From Oxalobacteraceae bacterium (GTDB lineage Bacteria; Pseudomonadota; Gammaproteobacteria; Burkholderiales; Burkholderiaceae_D), in contig DPRS01000011.1 of the NCBI GenBank assembly GCA_003537575.1, forward strand, positions 31,857-59,562: a DNA stretch of 27,706 nucleotides, read 5' to 3'. This document shows, one piece after another, positions 1 to 8,049 of this stretch (position 1 is its first letter; every line of letters begins with the position of its first letter). The notes under the pieces are model-generated. The model was not told the DNA's origin. It did no database searches and saw only the letters and a program-made list of their open reading frames with translations. Both the position numbers and the translations under genes were made by a program.

Positions 1-32
1 CCAAGGAAGCGCCGAACTACCGGGCAGACTGA
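1..32 (+). CDS. guaB: IMP dehydrogenase, C-terminal end only (partial)
   Basis: The window opens inside a reading frame that reads KEAPNYRAD and stops with TGA at 30-32. This resembles the C-terminus of GuaB, which in E. coli ends with KESPNYRLGS as I recall it. GuaB oxidises IMP to XMP, the step just before GMP synthase, and guaA lies 1.1 kb downstream on the same strand, which supports the call. Only nine residues are visible, so the identification rests on this short match plus context. Confidence 0.7.
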   Translation, partial: KEAPNYRAD

Positions 33-68
33 GCGCTTTCCGCGTTCAGACTCCGGCAGGCTGCCGCC

Positions 69-1109
69 ATGACCGTCCCCGCCGAGCGCCGCTCCCAACC
101 CGCCACCGCGGCAGACAAGCTGCCGGGCGAGGAGGGTTGCGCCTCGCGCGTGGAACTGGAGCGGCAGATGCGGCGCATTCGCCGGATTGGACGTCAATTG
201 TTCGGGGGAGCCGAGTGCGTGGTGTCGTTTCGCGATGGCTGCTGCGAATTTCCGTTTTCCGATATCCGGAAAAATGCGGCAGAAGCGTTCTGCGCCAGCC
301 TGCCGCCGCTGGAAGGCGCGATGGCGGTGCCGGACCTGCGGATCGACGCCATTTTGCGGGGGCATCCCGCAGTGATGGGCGCGCCGGGCATTCGTTTCTA
401 CGCGGCGCATCCCTTGCGTAACCATGAAGGCGCCGTCATCGGCAGCGTCAGCCTGGTGGATTACGTACCGCACGCTTTCGGCGAGGAAGCACGCGTGCTG
501 CTGGCCGACTTGGCAGTGCTGGTCGAGCGCGAATTGCAGCTGCAATCGATGAATGCCCTGCAGATTGCGCTGGAAAAGAAGAACAAGAGTTTGCGCCGCA
601 GGTCGCTGATCGACCCGCTGCTGAAGATATGGAACCGCGGCGCCATCATGCGCATTCTCGGCATCGAGGCCGACCGCTGCGACAAGCAAGGCGTGCCGCT
701 GTCGCTAGTCGTGGTCGACCTGGATTTTTTCAAGAAGATCAACGATACCTATGGCCATCCGGCCGGCGATGTCGTGCTGGTCAATATTGCTGCCAGACTG
801 CGCTCCTGCATGCGGCCGCAGGAAGCGCTGGGGCGCTACGGCGGCGAGGAGTTTCTGGCGGTGTTGCCGGGTGCCTGTCATGAGACGGCGCTGGCAGTGG
901 CCGAGCGCATGCGGCAGACAGTCGCGGCGCAGCCGGAAATGCTGAACGGCGTTGCGCTGAATCTGAGCATCAGTGCCGGCATCGCTTCCACGGTGCAGTT
1001 CCCGACTGCCACCACGGATGAATTGATCAGCCGCGCCGATGCCGCGCTGTACATGGCCAAGGATGCCGGCCGTAACCGCGTGATCCGGGCCATGCCCGGA
1101 CACGCCTGA
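69..1109 (+). CDS. GAF-GGDEF diguanylate cyclase located between guaB and guaA
   Basis: Predicted to condense two GTP into cyclic di-GMP in the cytoplasm. The 346-residue protein has a GAF sensory domain at about residues 35-155, with the family pattern VPDLRID, then GIRFYAAHPL and GSVSLVDY. A short helical linker leads to a GGDEF domain at about 175-340. The active site is GGEEF at 258-262, and the metal and guanine ligands are present in DLDFFKKINDTYGH. The inhibitory I-site five residues before GGEEF reads RPQE (249-252) instead of the usual RxxD, so product feedback may be weakened. No membrane segment is seen. The gene starts 36 bases after the guaB stop and ends 41 bases before guaA, so co-transcription is likely. 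The ATG at 69 has only a weak GGCAGG upstream, and this lies inside a small palindrome (54-66). The signal sensed by the GAF domain is unknown. Confidence 0.9.
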   Translation: MTVPAERRSQPATAADKLPGEEGCASRVELERQMRRIRRIGRQLFGGAECVVSFRDGCCEFPFSDIRKNAAEAFCASLPPLEGAMAVPDLRIDAILRGHPAVMGAPGIRFYAAHPLRNHEGAVIGSVSLVDYVPHAFGEEARVLLADLAVLVERELQLQSMNALQIALEKKNKSLRRRSLIDPLLKIWNRGAIMRILGIEADRCDKQGVPLSLVVVDLDFFKKINDTYGHPAGDVVLVNIAARLRSCMRPQEALGRYGGEEFLAVLPGACHETALAVAERMRQTVAAQPEMLNGVALNLSISAGIASTVQFPTATTDELISRADAALYMAKDAGRNRVIRAMPGHA

Positions 1110-1150
1110 ACCCTTTTTCATTTTTTGACTTCCCGGAAGAACTGCTTTTT

Positions 1151-2728
1151 ATGCATTCGAAAATTCTGATCCTTGATTTCGGTTCCCAGGTGACCCAGCT
1201 AATCGCCCGCCGCGTGCGCGATGCCGGGGTGTTTTCCGAAGTGTATCCCTATGATATCGGCGACGATTTCATCCGCAGCTATGGCGCTGCCGGCATCATC
1301 CTTTCCGGTGGACCGAATTCGGTGATCGAAGGCGATACGCCGCGCGCGCCGCAGGCGGTATTCGAAGCCGGCGTGCCGGTGCTGGGCATCTGCTACGGTA
1401 TGCAAACCATGGCGGCGCAGCTGGGCGGCAAGGTCGAGAACGGCAAGATCCGCGAATTCGGCTATGCCGAGGTGCGCGCGCGCGGCCATACGGCGCTGTT
1501 TAACGGCATCAACGACTTCGTCACCGACGAGGGGCACGGCATGCTGAAGGTGTGGATGAGCCATGGCGACAAGGTGATCGACATGCCGCCTGGCTTCAAG
1601 CTGATGGCTTCGACCGATAATTGCCCGGTCGCCGGTATGGCTGACGAGGAGCGCAAATTCTATGCCGTGCAGTTCCACCCGGAAGTCACGCATACCGTGC
1701 AGGGCGAGGCAATCCTCGGCCGCTTCGTGCATGAAATCTGCGGCTGCAAGTCGGACTGGAACATGCCTGACTATATTGCCGAGGCAGTCGAGAAGATCCG
1801 CGCCCAGGTCGGCAGCGATGAAGTGATCCTCGGCTTGTCCGGCGGAGTCGACAGCAGCGTGGCGGCAGCCCTGATCCATCGCGCCATCGGCGACCAGCTC
1901 ACTTGCGTATTCGTCGATCATGGCCTGCTGCGCCTGGACGAGGGCAAGATGGTGATGGACATGTTCGGCAAGAACCTCGGCGTGAAAGTCGTGCACATCG
2001 ACGCCACCGCGCAGTTCATGGGGCACCTGGCCGGCGTCACCGATCCGGAACAGAAGCGCAAGATCATCGGCCGCGAATTCGTTGAAGTATTCCAGCGCGA
2101 GGCCGGCAAGCTGAGCAATGCCAAGTGGCTGGCGCAGGGCACCATTTATCCGGACGTCATCGAGTCCGCCGGCAAGGGCAAGAAGGGCCATACCATCAAG
2201 AGCCACCACAATGTCGGTGGCTTGCCCGAGACGCTGAACCTGAAGCTGCTGGAACCGCTGCGCGAGCTGTTCAAGGATGAAGTGCGCAAGCTCGGCGTGG
2301 CGCTGGGTCTGCCGCATGAAATGGTGTACCGCCATCCGTTCCCGGGGCCGGGACTGGGCGTGCGCATTCTGGGCGAAGTGAAGAAGGAATACGCCGACCT
2401 GCTGCGCCGCGCCGATGCCATCTTCATCGAGGAATTGCGCAAGACCGTGGACGAGGAGGGCAAGTCCTGGTACGACAAGACCAGCCAGGCATTTGCCGTG
2501 TTCCTGCCGGTGAAGTCGGTCGGCGTCATGGGCGATGGCCGCACCTATGAATACGTGGTGGCGCTGCGCGCGGTGCAGACGCTGGATTTCATGACAGCGC
2601 ACTGGGCGCACCTGCCGCACGACTTGCTGGGGCGGGTATCGAACCGCATCATCAATGAAGTGCGCGGGCTGAATCGCGTGGTGTACGACATTTCCGGCAA
2701 GCCGCCGGCAACCATCGAGTGGGAGTAA
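1151..2728 (+). CDS. guaA: GMP synthase (glutamine-hydrolysing)
   Basis: Converts XMP, glutamine and ATP to GMP in the cytosol, the last step of guanine nucleotide synthesis. The 525-residue length equals the usual family size. The N-terminal class I glutamine amidotransferase domain carries nucleophile Cys81 in GICYGMQ and the His176/Glu178 pair in FHPEV. Each lies five residues earlier than its E. coli counterpart. The ATP-pyrophosphatase domain has the P-loop LSGGVDSS at 229-236, and the C-terminal dimerisation domain ends in the characteristic PPATIEWE. A Shine-Dalgarno sequence GGAAGA (1135-1140) lies ten bases before the ATG. With the guaB end and the cyclase upstream it forms a likely guaB-cyclase-guaA transcription unit. 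Confidence 0.98.
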   Translation: MHSKILILDFGSQVTQLIARRVRDAGVFSEVYPYDIGDDFIRSYGAAGIILSGGPNSVIEGDTPRAPQAVFEAGVPVLGICYGMQTMAAQLGGKVENGKIREFGYAEVRARGHTALFNGINDFVTDEGHGMLKVWMSHGDKVIDMPPGFKLMASTDNCPVAGMADEERKFYAVQFHPEVTHTVQGEAILGRFVHEICGCKSDWNMPDYIAEAVEKIRAQVGSDEVILGLSGGVDSSVAAALIHRAIGDQLTCVFVDHGLLRLDEGKMVMDMFGKNLGVKVVHIDATAQFMGHLAGVTDPEQKRKIIGREFVEVFQREAGKLSNAKWLAQGTIYPDVIESAGKGKKGHTIKSHHNVGGLPETLNLKLLEPLRELFKDEVRKLGVALGLPHEMVYRHPFPGPGLGVRILGEVKKEYADLLRRADAIFIEELRKTVDEEGKSWYDKTSQAFAVFLPVKSVGVMGDGRTYEYVVALRAVQTLDFMTAHWAHLPHDLLGRVSNRIINEVRGLNRVVYDISGKPPATIEWE

Positions 2729-2834
2729 TTTCTCCGGGCAGTCGATACCGGCGGTCCCGGTGATATGGATCTAAGTTGTTGATTTACAAGTATTAATTCC
2801 TGAACATTGACTGTTCCTGCCGCTTCTGAAGGTC

Positions 2835-2868
2835 TACAATAAATCTTCTCATTCTGTTAATGAAGGAG
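2835..2868 (+). promoter_or_regulatory. Candidate -10 element and Shine-Dalgarno of the azurin gene
   Basis: The 146-base spacer after guaA is AT-richer than its surroundings. TACAAT at 2835-2840 is a good -10 hexamer. The best -35 match, TTGACT at 2807-2812, is 22 bases away, which is too far for a standard sigma-70 promoter, so the -35 is uncertain. AAGGAG at 2863-2868 is a strong ribosome binding site, six bases before the ATG at 2875. It decides the start against an in-frame ATG at 2860. Confidence 0.45.
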
Positions 2869-2874
2869 TTGATA

Positions 2875-3327
2875 ATGAAGACTGGAAGAATCGCGGCACT
2901 TCTGTTGTTGGCAGGATTGGCCGGCCCGGCGATGGCTGCGCAATGCGAGGCGGAAATAGAAGCCAACGATGCCATTCAGTTCAACAAGAAGAGCATCGAG
3001 GTGCCGAAAGACTGCAAGAAATTTACCCTGAAGCTCAAGCACACGGGCAAGTTGCCGAAAGCCTCGATGGGCCATAACTGGGTTGTGTCGAAGACGGCCG
3101 ACGTGCAAGGGGTGGCGAACGACGGCATCGCGGCCGGGCTGGACAAGGAATATCTCAAGCCCGGCGACGCCCGCGTTCTTGCGCATACCAAGGTGATCGG
3201 CGGCGGCGAGTCGGATAGCGTGACTTTCGATACGGGCTGGCTCAAGCCCGATGGGGATTACACCTATTTCTGCTCGTTCCCGGGCCACTCGACTGCCATG
3301 CGCGGTAAATTAACTTTAGGTAAGTAG
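2875..3327 (+). CDS. azu: Azurin, periplasmic blue copper electron carrier
   Basis: A type 1 copper protein that shuttles electrons in the periplasm, for example to nitrite reductase or peroxidase in other bacteria; its partner here is unknown. The start at 2875 gives 150 residues. A Sec signal peptide of 21 residues ends in AMA, and the 129-residue mature form begins AQC. In mature numbering the full copper site is present at the same positions as in Pseudomonas aeruginosa azurin: Gly45, His46, Cys112, His117 and Met121. The disulfide cysteines Cys3 and Cys26, Trp48, His35 and His83 are also conserved. An ATG at 2860 is in frame but would add five residues before the signal peptide and would place the AAGGAG ribosome site inside the gene. 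It is a single gene with its own spacer on both sides. Confidence 0.97.
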   Translation: MKTGRIAALLLLAGLAGPAMAAQCEAEIEANDAIQFNKKSIEVPKDCKKFTLKLKHTGKLPKASMGHNWVVSKTADVQGVANDGIAAGLDKEYLKPGDARVLAHTKVIGGGESDSVTFDTGWLKPDGDYTYFCSFPGHSTAMRGKLTLGK

Positions 3328-3502
3328 CCTTGTTTGCAGTAATTTAGGCTTGATCCATTGTGCGGGGCGACAGGTTGTTGTGGCAGCCTGTTGTCCCGAT
3401 TTCCATTCGGACATCCCGATTCCCTGGGTCTGCATCGGGCTGTAGCGCAAAGCTGTCATCGCGATTGCCTTTCCTGGGGAAGGACCACGCGGTAAGGACG
3501 GG

Positions 3503-3508
3503 TATAAT
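3503..3508 (+). promoter_or_regulatory. Candidate -10 element for the queE operon
   Basis: TATAAT at 3503-3508 is a perfect -10 hexamer, 71 bases before the queE GTG codon, in the 252-base spacer behind azurin. No convincing -35 is found at 16-18 bases upstream. The rest of the spacer (3328-3502) shows no gene that I can support. Confidence 0.4.
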
Positions 3509-3579
3509 CTCGTCCGGCAAGGCATGTTTCATCCGGCAGCGTTGGCCGCTGATCTTGAATTAAAGGGAATGGTTTTCAG

Positions 3580-4215
3580 GTGACTTACAGCGTCAAGGAA
3601 GTTTTTTATACTTTGCAGGGAGAAGGCACTCATGCCGGCCGTCCTGCGGTATTTTGCCGTTTTTCCGGCTGTAACCTGTGGTCCGGCCGTGAAAGCGACC
3701 GCGCCAGCGCCGTCTGCAAGTTTTGCGATACCGATTTCGTCGGTACCGATGGCGAACTCGGCGGCAAGTACCCCGATGCGCAACAGCTTGCCCAGACCAT
3801 TGCCAGCCTCTGGCCTGAGACTTACACGGCCAGCAAATTCGTCGTATTTACCGGTGGCGAACCGCTGCTGCAACTGGATGCGCCGCTGATCGATGCCATG
3901 CACGCCGCCGGTTTCCAGATTGCCATCGAAACCAATGGCACGCTGCCGGTTCCCCCGGGCGTGGACTGGGTATGCGTCAGCCCCAAAGTCGGCGCGGAAT
4001 TGGTGGTCCGGCGTGGTAATGAATTGAAAGTCGTGATCCCGCAAGCCGGCCAGGCGCTGCAAGACTACGAGGGCCTGGAGTTCGACCATTTTTATGTGCA
4101 GCCGATGGCTGACGCCCGGCAGGACGCCAATACGCGCCTGGCGATCGAGACGTGCAAGCACAATCCGCGCTGGAAACTGAGCCTGCAAACGCATAAACTG
4201 CTGCAAATTCCCTAA
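3580..4215 (+). CDS. queE: 7-carboxy-7-deazaguanine synthase (radical SAM)
   Basis: Rearranges 6-carboxytetrahydropterin to 7-carboxy-7-deazaguanine in the pathway to preQ0 and queuosine. The 211-residue protein opens with the family signature VKEVFYTLQGEGTHAGRPAVF. The 4Fe-4S binding cysteines are Cys31, Cys46 and Cys49, a CX14CX2C spacing in place of the canonical CX3CX2C. This variant is known from Burkholderia multivorans QueE. FTGGEPLLQ is the SAM-binding glycine motif. The start is GTG at 3580, with AAGGGA about eleven bases upstream; a nearby ATG at 3570 is out of frame and quickly stops. It heads a tight cluster with queD, tadA and ldcA. The QueD product is the QueE substrate, so the neighbours share a pathway. 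Confidence 0.96.
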   Translation: MTYSVKEVFYTLQGEGTHAGRPAVFCRFSGCNLWSGRESDRASAVCKFCDTDFVGTDGELGGKYPDAQQLAQTIASLWPETYTASKFVVFTGGEPLLQLDAPLIDAMHAAGFQIAIETNGTLPVPPGVDWVCVSPKVGAELVVRRGNELKVVIPQAGQALQDYEGLEFDHFYVQPMADARQDANTRLAIETCKHNPRWKLSLQTHKLLQIP

Positions 4216-4228
4216 GTAAAGATTTTTG

Positions 4229-4672
4229 ATGTTGACGATTACCCGCAAGCTGGAATTCGATGCCGGTCACCGGATTCCCGACCACAAGAGCCAGTGCCGC
4301 AACCTGCACGGACACCGCTATACCCTGGAAATCACCCTGATAGGGGAAGTGATCCGGGAAGAGGGCAGTTCCGACCAGGGCATGATCATGGATTTTTCCG
4401 ACGTCAAAGCGCTCGCCAAGCAGCATCTGGTCGATGTATGGGATCATGCCTTCCTGGTGTATGCCAAGGATGAAAAGGTGCGCGAGTTTCTGCAGTCGCT
4501 GCCGGAGCACAAGACGGTCATCATCGACAGCATTCCGACCGTGGAAAACCTGGCGCAGACCGCTTTCAACATTCTCAAGCCGGCTTACCAGGACCGCTAC
4601 GGCACCGGCCTGCGTCTGCACAAGCTGGTCTTGCATGAAACGCCCAACTGCTGGGCTGAAATCACCGATTAA
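4229..4672 (+). CDS. queD: 6-carboxy-5,6,7,8-tetrahydropterin synthase
   Basis: Converts dihydroneopterin triphosphate to 6-carboxytetrahydropterin, the step before QueE. With the ATG at 4229 the protein is 147 residues. Zinc ligands are His14, His27 and His29 (CRNLHGHRY), the catalytic cysteine is Cys23, and His73 sits in WDHAF. The C-terminal LHETPNCWAEI segment carries the glutamate that anchors the pterin in this family. An in-frame TTG at 4226 immediately precedes the ATG and is a less likely start. Only a weak AAAG lies upstream, and the gene begins 13 bases after queE, so translation may be coupled. The tadA start follows three bases after its stop. Confidence 0.95.
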   Translation: MLTITRKLEFDAGHRIPDHKSQCRNLHGHRYTLEITLIGEVIREEGSSDQGMIMDFSDVKALAKQHLVDVWDHAFLVYAKDEKVREFLQSLPEHKTVIIDSIPTVENLAQTAFNILKPAYQDRYGTGLRLHKLVLHETPNCWAEITD

Positions 4673-4675
4673 GCC

Positions 4676-5167
4676 ATGCGCGACCTGATCTACATGCGCC
4701 AGGCGCTCGACCAGGCTCACAATGCCTGGGCGCTGGGCGAAGTGCCGGTCGGCGCGGTGGTGGTGCATGAAGACAGGGTGATCGCCACCGGCTTCAACCA
4801 GCCGATCGGCACGCATGACCCGACCGCGCATGCGGAAATCATGGCCTTGCGCGCGGCGGCGTCGATTCTCGGCAATTATCGTTTGCCGGGCTGCGAACTT
4901 TTTGTCACCCTGGAGCCCTGTGCCATGTGCGCCGGCGCCATGATGCATGCGCGTTTGAGTCGCGTGGTGTTCGGCGCTTCCGATCCGAAGACCGGCACCT
5001 GCGGTTCCATCGTCAACCTGTTCGAGCAGGAAAAGCTGAACCACCATACCGGGCTGGTCGGCGGCGTGCTGGCGGCGGAATGCGGCCAGTTGCTGAAGGA
5101 TTTCTTTGCCGAGCGGCGCGCCGCCCAGCAAAGTCAGCAAAAGGCGGCGCAACTGGATGGAGCCTGA
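4676..5167 (+). CDS. tadA: tRNA-specific adenosine deaminase
   Basis: Deaminates adenosine 34 of tRNA-Arg(ACG) to inosine, an essential wobble modification in most bacteria. The 163-residue protein has the cytidine-deaminase fold motifs: His52 and catalytic Glu54 in HAEIM, and zinc ligands Cys82 and Cys85 in PCAMC. Each is five positions before the E. coli TadA residues. The gene begins three bases after queD and ends directly against ldcA (TGA immediately followed by ATG). Its neighbour genes make queuosine for the same anticodon position, so the cluster has a wobble-base theme. The C-terminal tail is rich in Gln and Ala and looks disordered. Confidence 0.96.
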   Translation: MRDLIYMRQALDQAHNAWALGEVPVGAVVVHEDRVIATGFNQPIGTHDPTAHAEIMALRAAASILGNYRLPGCELFVTLEPCAMCAGAMMHARLSRVVFGASDPKTGTCGSIVNLFEQEKLNHHTGLVGGVLAAECGQLLKDFFAERRAAQQSQQKAAQLDGA

Positions 5168-6100
5168 ATGAGTCATTCCGAATTTGCCATTCCCGCCGGC
5201 GTCGGCGTTGCGATCGTCGCGCCCGGCGGATATCCGCCGGATGAAGCGGCGCTCGAGCGTGGCATCGCGCTGCTGGAAAAGCAGAGCTGCCTGGTGCACA
5301 ACTATTACGATCCGGCGGATAAATACCAGCGCTTCGGCGGCATCGACATGGCGCGCGTGGCGCAATTGCATGCCGCCGCCGATGACCCGGACGTGCAGGT
5401 CGTCATGGCCCTGCGCGGCGGCTACGGCCTGTCGCGCATCCTGCCGATGCTGGATTTTTCCTATCTCGCGGAAAGCGGCAAGCACTTTGTCGGGCATAGC
5501 GATTTCACCGCCCTGCACATGGGGCTGCTGGCGACCGGCGGCGCGATCAGTTTCGCCGGGCCGATGGTGTGCGGCGATTTCGGCTGCAGCCAGCCGAGCG
5601 ACTATACTTTGACGCACTTCTGGCGCTGCCTGACGCAATCGACCCATGCGGTGACGGCGCAAACCCCGCAAAATCCGGCGATCGAGGCGGAGGGAATATT
5701 GTGGGGCGGTAATCTGGCGATGCTGACCCACTTGCTGGGCTCGCCGTATTTCCCGCAGATCGAAGATGGCATCCTGTTCGTCGAGGATGTCAACGAACAT
5801 CCCTACCGTATCGAACGCATGTTGCTGCAGTTGCTGCACGCCGGCGTGCTGGGGCGGCAGCAGGCGATCCTGCTGGGCGATTTCTCCAGCTATCGCTTGA
5901 GCGAGTATGACAATGGCTACGATTTCAATGCCATGCTGGCGTACATGCGTTCGCGCGTGGCGACGCCGATTCTTTCCGGCTTGCCGTTCGGGCATATCAC
6001 CGACAAGCTGACCCTGCCGGTCGGCTGCCGGGCGCAGCTGGTTTCGCAAAAGCATGAACTTCAGCTGCGCATGAGCGGCTATCCGGCGCTGGCTCCCTAG
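5168..6100 (+). CDS. ldcA: Muramoyltetrapeptide (LD-) carboxypeptidase, peptidase family S66
   Basis: Removes the terminal D-alanine from cytoplasmic murein tetrapeptide during cell-wall recycling. The 310-residue length fits the S66 family. The Ser-Glu-His triad can be placed at Ser111 (GHSDFTAL), Glu206 (LFVEDVNEHPYRIERML) and His276 (LPFGHITDK). ALRGGYGLSRILPMLDF is the conserved glycine-rich segment before the nucleophile. There is no signal peptide, as expected for a cytoplasmic enzyme. The ATG abuts the tadA stop with no spacer, so it is translated from the queE operon. I see no functional link to the tRNA genes other than position. Confidence 0.93.
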   Translation: MSHSEFAIPAGVGVAIVAPGGYPPDEAALERGIALLEKQSCLVHNYYDPADKYQRFGGIDMARVAQLHAAADDPDVQVVMALRGGYGLSRILPMLDFSYLAESGKHFVGHSDFTALHMGLLATGGAISFAGPMVCGDFGCSQPSDYTLTHFWRCLTQSTHAVTAQTPQNPAIEAEGILWGGNLAMLTHLLGSPYFPQIEDGILFVEDVNEHPYRIERMLLQLLHAGVLGRQQAILLGDFSSYRLSEYDNGYDFNAMLAYMRSRVATPILSGLPFGHITDKLTLPVGCRAQLVSQKHELQLRMSGYPALAP

Positions 6101-6123
6101 GCTTTCCCTGATTTATCTGGCTG

Positions 6124-6154
6124 CGGCGCACCTTGCTTGATGGCATGTGCGCCG
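6124..6154 (+). other. Inverted repeat in the ldcA-ybiT spacer
   Basis: CGGCGCAC (6124-6131) and GTGCGCCG (6147-6154) form a perfect 8-bp stem with a 15-base loop, 24 bases after the ldcA stop. No run of T follows, so it is not a classical intrinsic terminator. It could protect the 3' end of the transcript. Confidence 0.5.
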
Positions 6155-6198
6155 AATTCATCCATTGGCGGCACTGCGCTGCCATGGGCCGCCCGCAA

Positions 6199-6207
6199 TG
6201 GTAAAAT
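6199..6207 (+). promoter_or_regulatory. Candidate extended -10 promoter for ybiT
   Basis: TGGTAAAAT at 6199-6207 is an extended -10 element (TGn plus TAAAAT), 36 bases before the ybiT GTG codon. No good -35 is present, which is tolerated in extended -10 promoters. Confidence 0.45.
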
Positions 6208-6243
6208 GGCGGGTTAATTTATTGCTTTTTAAGGGCTTTTTAC

Positions 6244-7845
6244 GTGCTTTCTACCGCCAATATCACGATGCAGTTCGGCCCCAAGCCGCTGTTTGAAAAC
6301 ATTTCGGTCAAATTTGGGGAAGGCAATCGTTACGGCTTGATCGGCGCAAACGGTTGCGGCAAATCCACCTTCATGAAAATTCTCGGCGGCGACCTCGAAC
6401 CGAGCGCCGGCAATGTCATGCTGGATCCCAACGAGCGCCTCGGCAAGCTGCGCCAGGACCAGTTCGCTTACGAAGAGATGCGCGTGCTGGACGTGGTCAT
6501 GATGGGCCACACCGAGATGTGGGCAGCGATGAGCGAACGCGATGCCATCTATGCCAACCCGGACGCCACCGACGACGATTACATGAAGGCGGCTGATCTC
6601 GAAGCCAAATTTTCCGAGTACGACGGCTATACGGCCGAAGCGCGCGCCGGCGAACTGCTGCTGGGCGTGGGCGTGCCGATCGAGCAGCACCAGGGGCCGA
6701 TGAGCAATGTTGCGCCAGGCTGGAAGCTGCGCGTGCTGCTGGCGCAGGCGCTGTTTTCCAACCCGGACATCCTGTTGCTGGACGAGCCGACCAACAACCT
6801 CGACATCAATACCATCCGCTGGCTGGAAGATGTGCTCAACCAGCGCAACTCGACCATGATCATCATTTCGCATGATCGCCACTTCCTCAACCAGGTCTGC
6901 ACCCACATGGCGGACATGGATTACGGCACGCTGAAGATTTATCCGGGCAATTACGACGACTACATGCTGGCGTCGTCGCAAGCGCGCGCGCAGCAACTGG
7001 CGAACAATGCCAAGGCCAAGGACAAAGTCGCGGAACTGCAGGATTTCGTGCGCCGTTTCTCGGCCAACAAGTCCAAGGCGCGCCAGGCGACTTCGCGCGC
7101 CAAGCAGATCGAGAAGATCAAGGTGGAGGATGTCAAGCCCTCCAGCCGGCAAAACCCCTTCGTGCGCTTCGAGGGCGAGAAAAAACTGCACCGACTGGCG
7201 GTGGAAACCGAGCGGCTGTCGAAAGCCTATGACCGCCAGCTCTTCAAGAACTTCAGCATCATGGTCGAGGCCGGCGAAAAAATCGCCATCATCGGCGCCA
7301 ACGGCGCCGGCAAAACCACGCTGCTGCGCTGCATCGGCGGCGAAGATATCTGCGGTTTGCATGCCGACAGCGGCAATGTGAAATGGGCGGAAAATGCCAA
7401 CGTCGGCTATATGCCGCAAGATCCGACCGAGGAATTTGCCGTCGACAAGAACCTGACCGACTGGATGGGGCAGTGGACCAAGGAAGGCGACGATGACCAG
7501 GCAGTGCGCTCGATCCTGGGGCGTCTGCTGTTTGGCGGTGATGACGTGAAGAAATCGGTGAAGGTGCTGTCCGGCGGTGAAAAGGGCCGCATGATGTACG
7601 GCAAGCTGATGCTCGGGCGTCACAATGTCATGCTGCTGGACGAACCGACCAATCACATGGATATGGAATCGATCGAATCGCTCAATATCGCGCTGGATAA
7701 GTACGCCGGCACGCTGATTTTCGTGTCGCACGACCGTGAATTCGTTTCTTCGCTGGCTACGCGTATCCTGGAAGTCAAGGATGGCGAGGTGATCGATTTC
7801 CAGGGCGGCTACGAGGATTACCTGGCCAGCCAAGGCATCGACTGA
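6244..7845 (+). CDS. ybiT: ABC-F family ATPase, YbiT type
   Basis: A soluble duplicated ATPase of the ABC-F family, members of which act on the ribosome and not in transport. The 533 residues match E. coli YbiT closely in my memory of that protein, for example TMQFGPKPLFENISVKFG near the N-terminus. Walker A motifs are GANGCGKST (34-42) and GANGAGKTT (351-359). LLLDEPTNNLD and LLDEPTNHMD are the two Walker B regions. The first half lacks a canonical LSGGQ signature (it reads MSNVAPGWKLR), whereas the second has LSGGEKGR from residue 442; this asymmetry is typical of YbiT. The interdomain linker at about 240-310 is rich in Lys, Arg and Gln. The start is GTG at 6244 with AAGG upstream. The gene is monocistronic, with an intrinsic terminator behind it. 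Confidence 0.95.
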   Translation: MLSTANITMQFGPKPLFENISVKFGEGNRYGLIGANGCGKSTFMKILGGDLEPSAGNVMLDPNERLGKLRQDQFAYEEMRVLDVVMMGHTEMWAAMSERDAIYANPDATDDDYMKAADLEAKFSEYDGYTAEARAGELLLGVGVPIEQHQGPMSNVAPGWKLRVLLAQALFSNPDILLLDEPTNNLDINTIRWLEDVLNQRNSTMIIISHDRHFLNQVCTHMADMDYGTLKIYPGNYDDYMLASSQARAQQLANNAKAKDKVAELQDFVRRFSANKSKARQATSRAKQIEKIKVEDVKPSSRQNPFVRFEGEKKLHRLAVETERLSKAYDRQLFKNFSIMVEAGEKIAIIGANGAGKTTLLRCIGGEDICGLHADSGNVKWAENANVGYMPQDPTEEFAVDKNLTDWMGQWTKEGDDDQAVRSILGRLLFGGDDVKKSVKVLSGGEKGRMMYGKLMLGRHNVMLLDEPTNHMDMESIESLNIALDKYAGTLIFVSHDREFVSSLATRILEVKDGEVIDFQGGYEDYLASQGID

Positions 7846-7893
7846 CCCGGCTGCAGCCGACTCCGGGGAACAGCGACAGCGCCCGGCAAGATG

Positions 7894-7921
7894 ACGCAGC
7901 CCTTGCCGGCTGCGTTTTTTC
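7894..7921 (+). terminator. Intrinsic terminator after ybiT
   Basis: ACGCAGCC (7894-7901) pairs with GGCTGCGT (7908-7915) around a six-base loop, and the stem runs directly into six T residues (7915-7920). Stem, loop and T tract fit a Rho-independent terminator, 48 bases after the ybiT stop. Confidence 0.85.
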
Positions 7922-7999
7922 ATGGACGGCGGAATTTCATGTGTCCCTTGGCGATTTGCCATCGTTTTCCGCCAACATGGGCCCATATGCATCTGGCTT

Positions 8000-8044
8000 T
8001 ATAATGCCACTCTTGTAGCAGTTCGCTTCATCGTTTTTTCAGGA
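8000..8044 (+). promoter_or_regulatory. Candidate -10 element and ribosome site for nadAC
   Basis: TATAAT at 8000-8005 is a perfect -10 hexamer 44 bases before nadA; no clear -35 is seen at 16-18 bases. AGGA at 8041-8044 is the likely ribosome binding site, five bases before the ATG. I see no obvious NadQ or NrtR-type operator, but my knowledge of those sites is too imprecise to exclude one. Confidence 0.45.
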
Positions 8045-8049
8045 TCAGC

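Noticed and set aside
1199..2620. 473-codon open frame antisense to guaA
   Set aside because: Frame is open because of high GC and codon bias of guaA; the translation (His/Gln/Ala/Arg-rich) has no domain and the opposite strand is a clear gene.
2807..2840. Canonical sigma-70 promoter pairing TTGACT with TACAAT before azurin
   Set aside because: The 22-base spacer is too long; only the -10 is kept as a candidate.
3977..6055. 692-codon frame antisense to queE, queD, tadA and ldcA
   Set aside because: It spans four well-supported genes on the other strand and has shadow-type composition.
6229..7992. 587-codon frame antisense to ybiT
   Set aside because: Mirror of the ABC-F gene; no motif or ribosome site.
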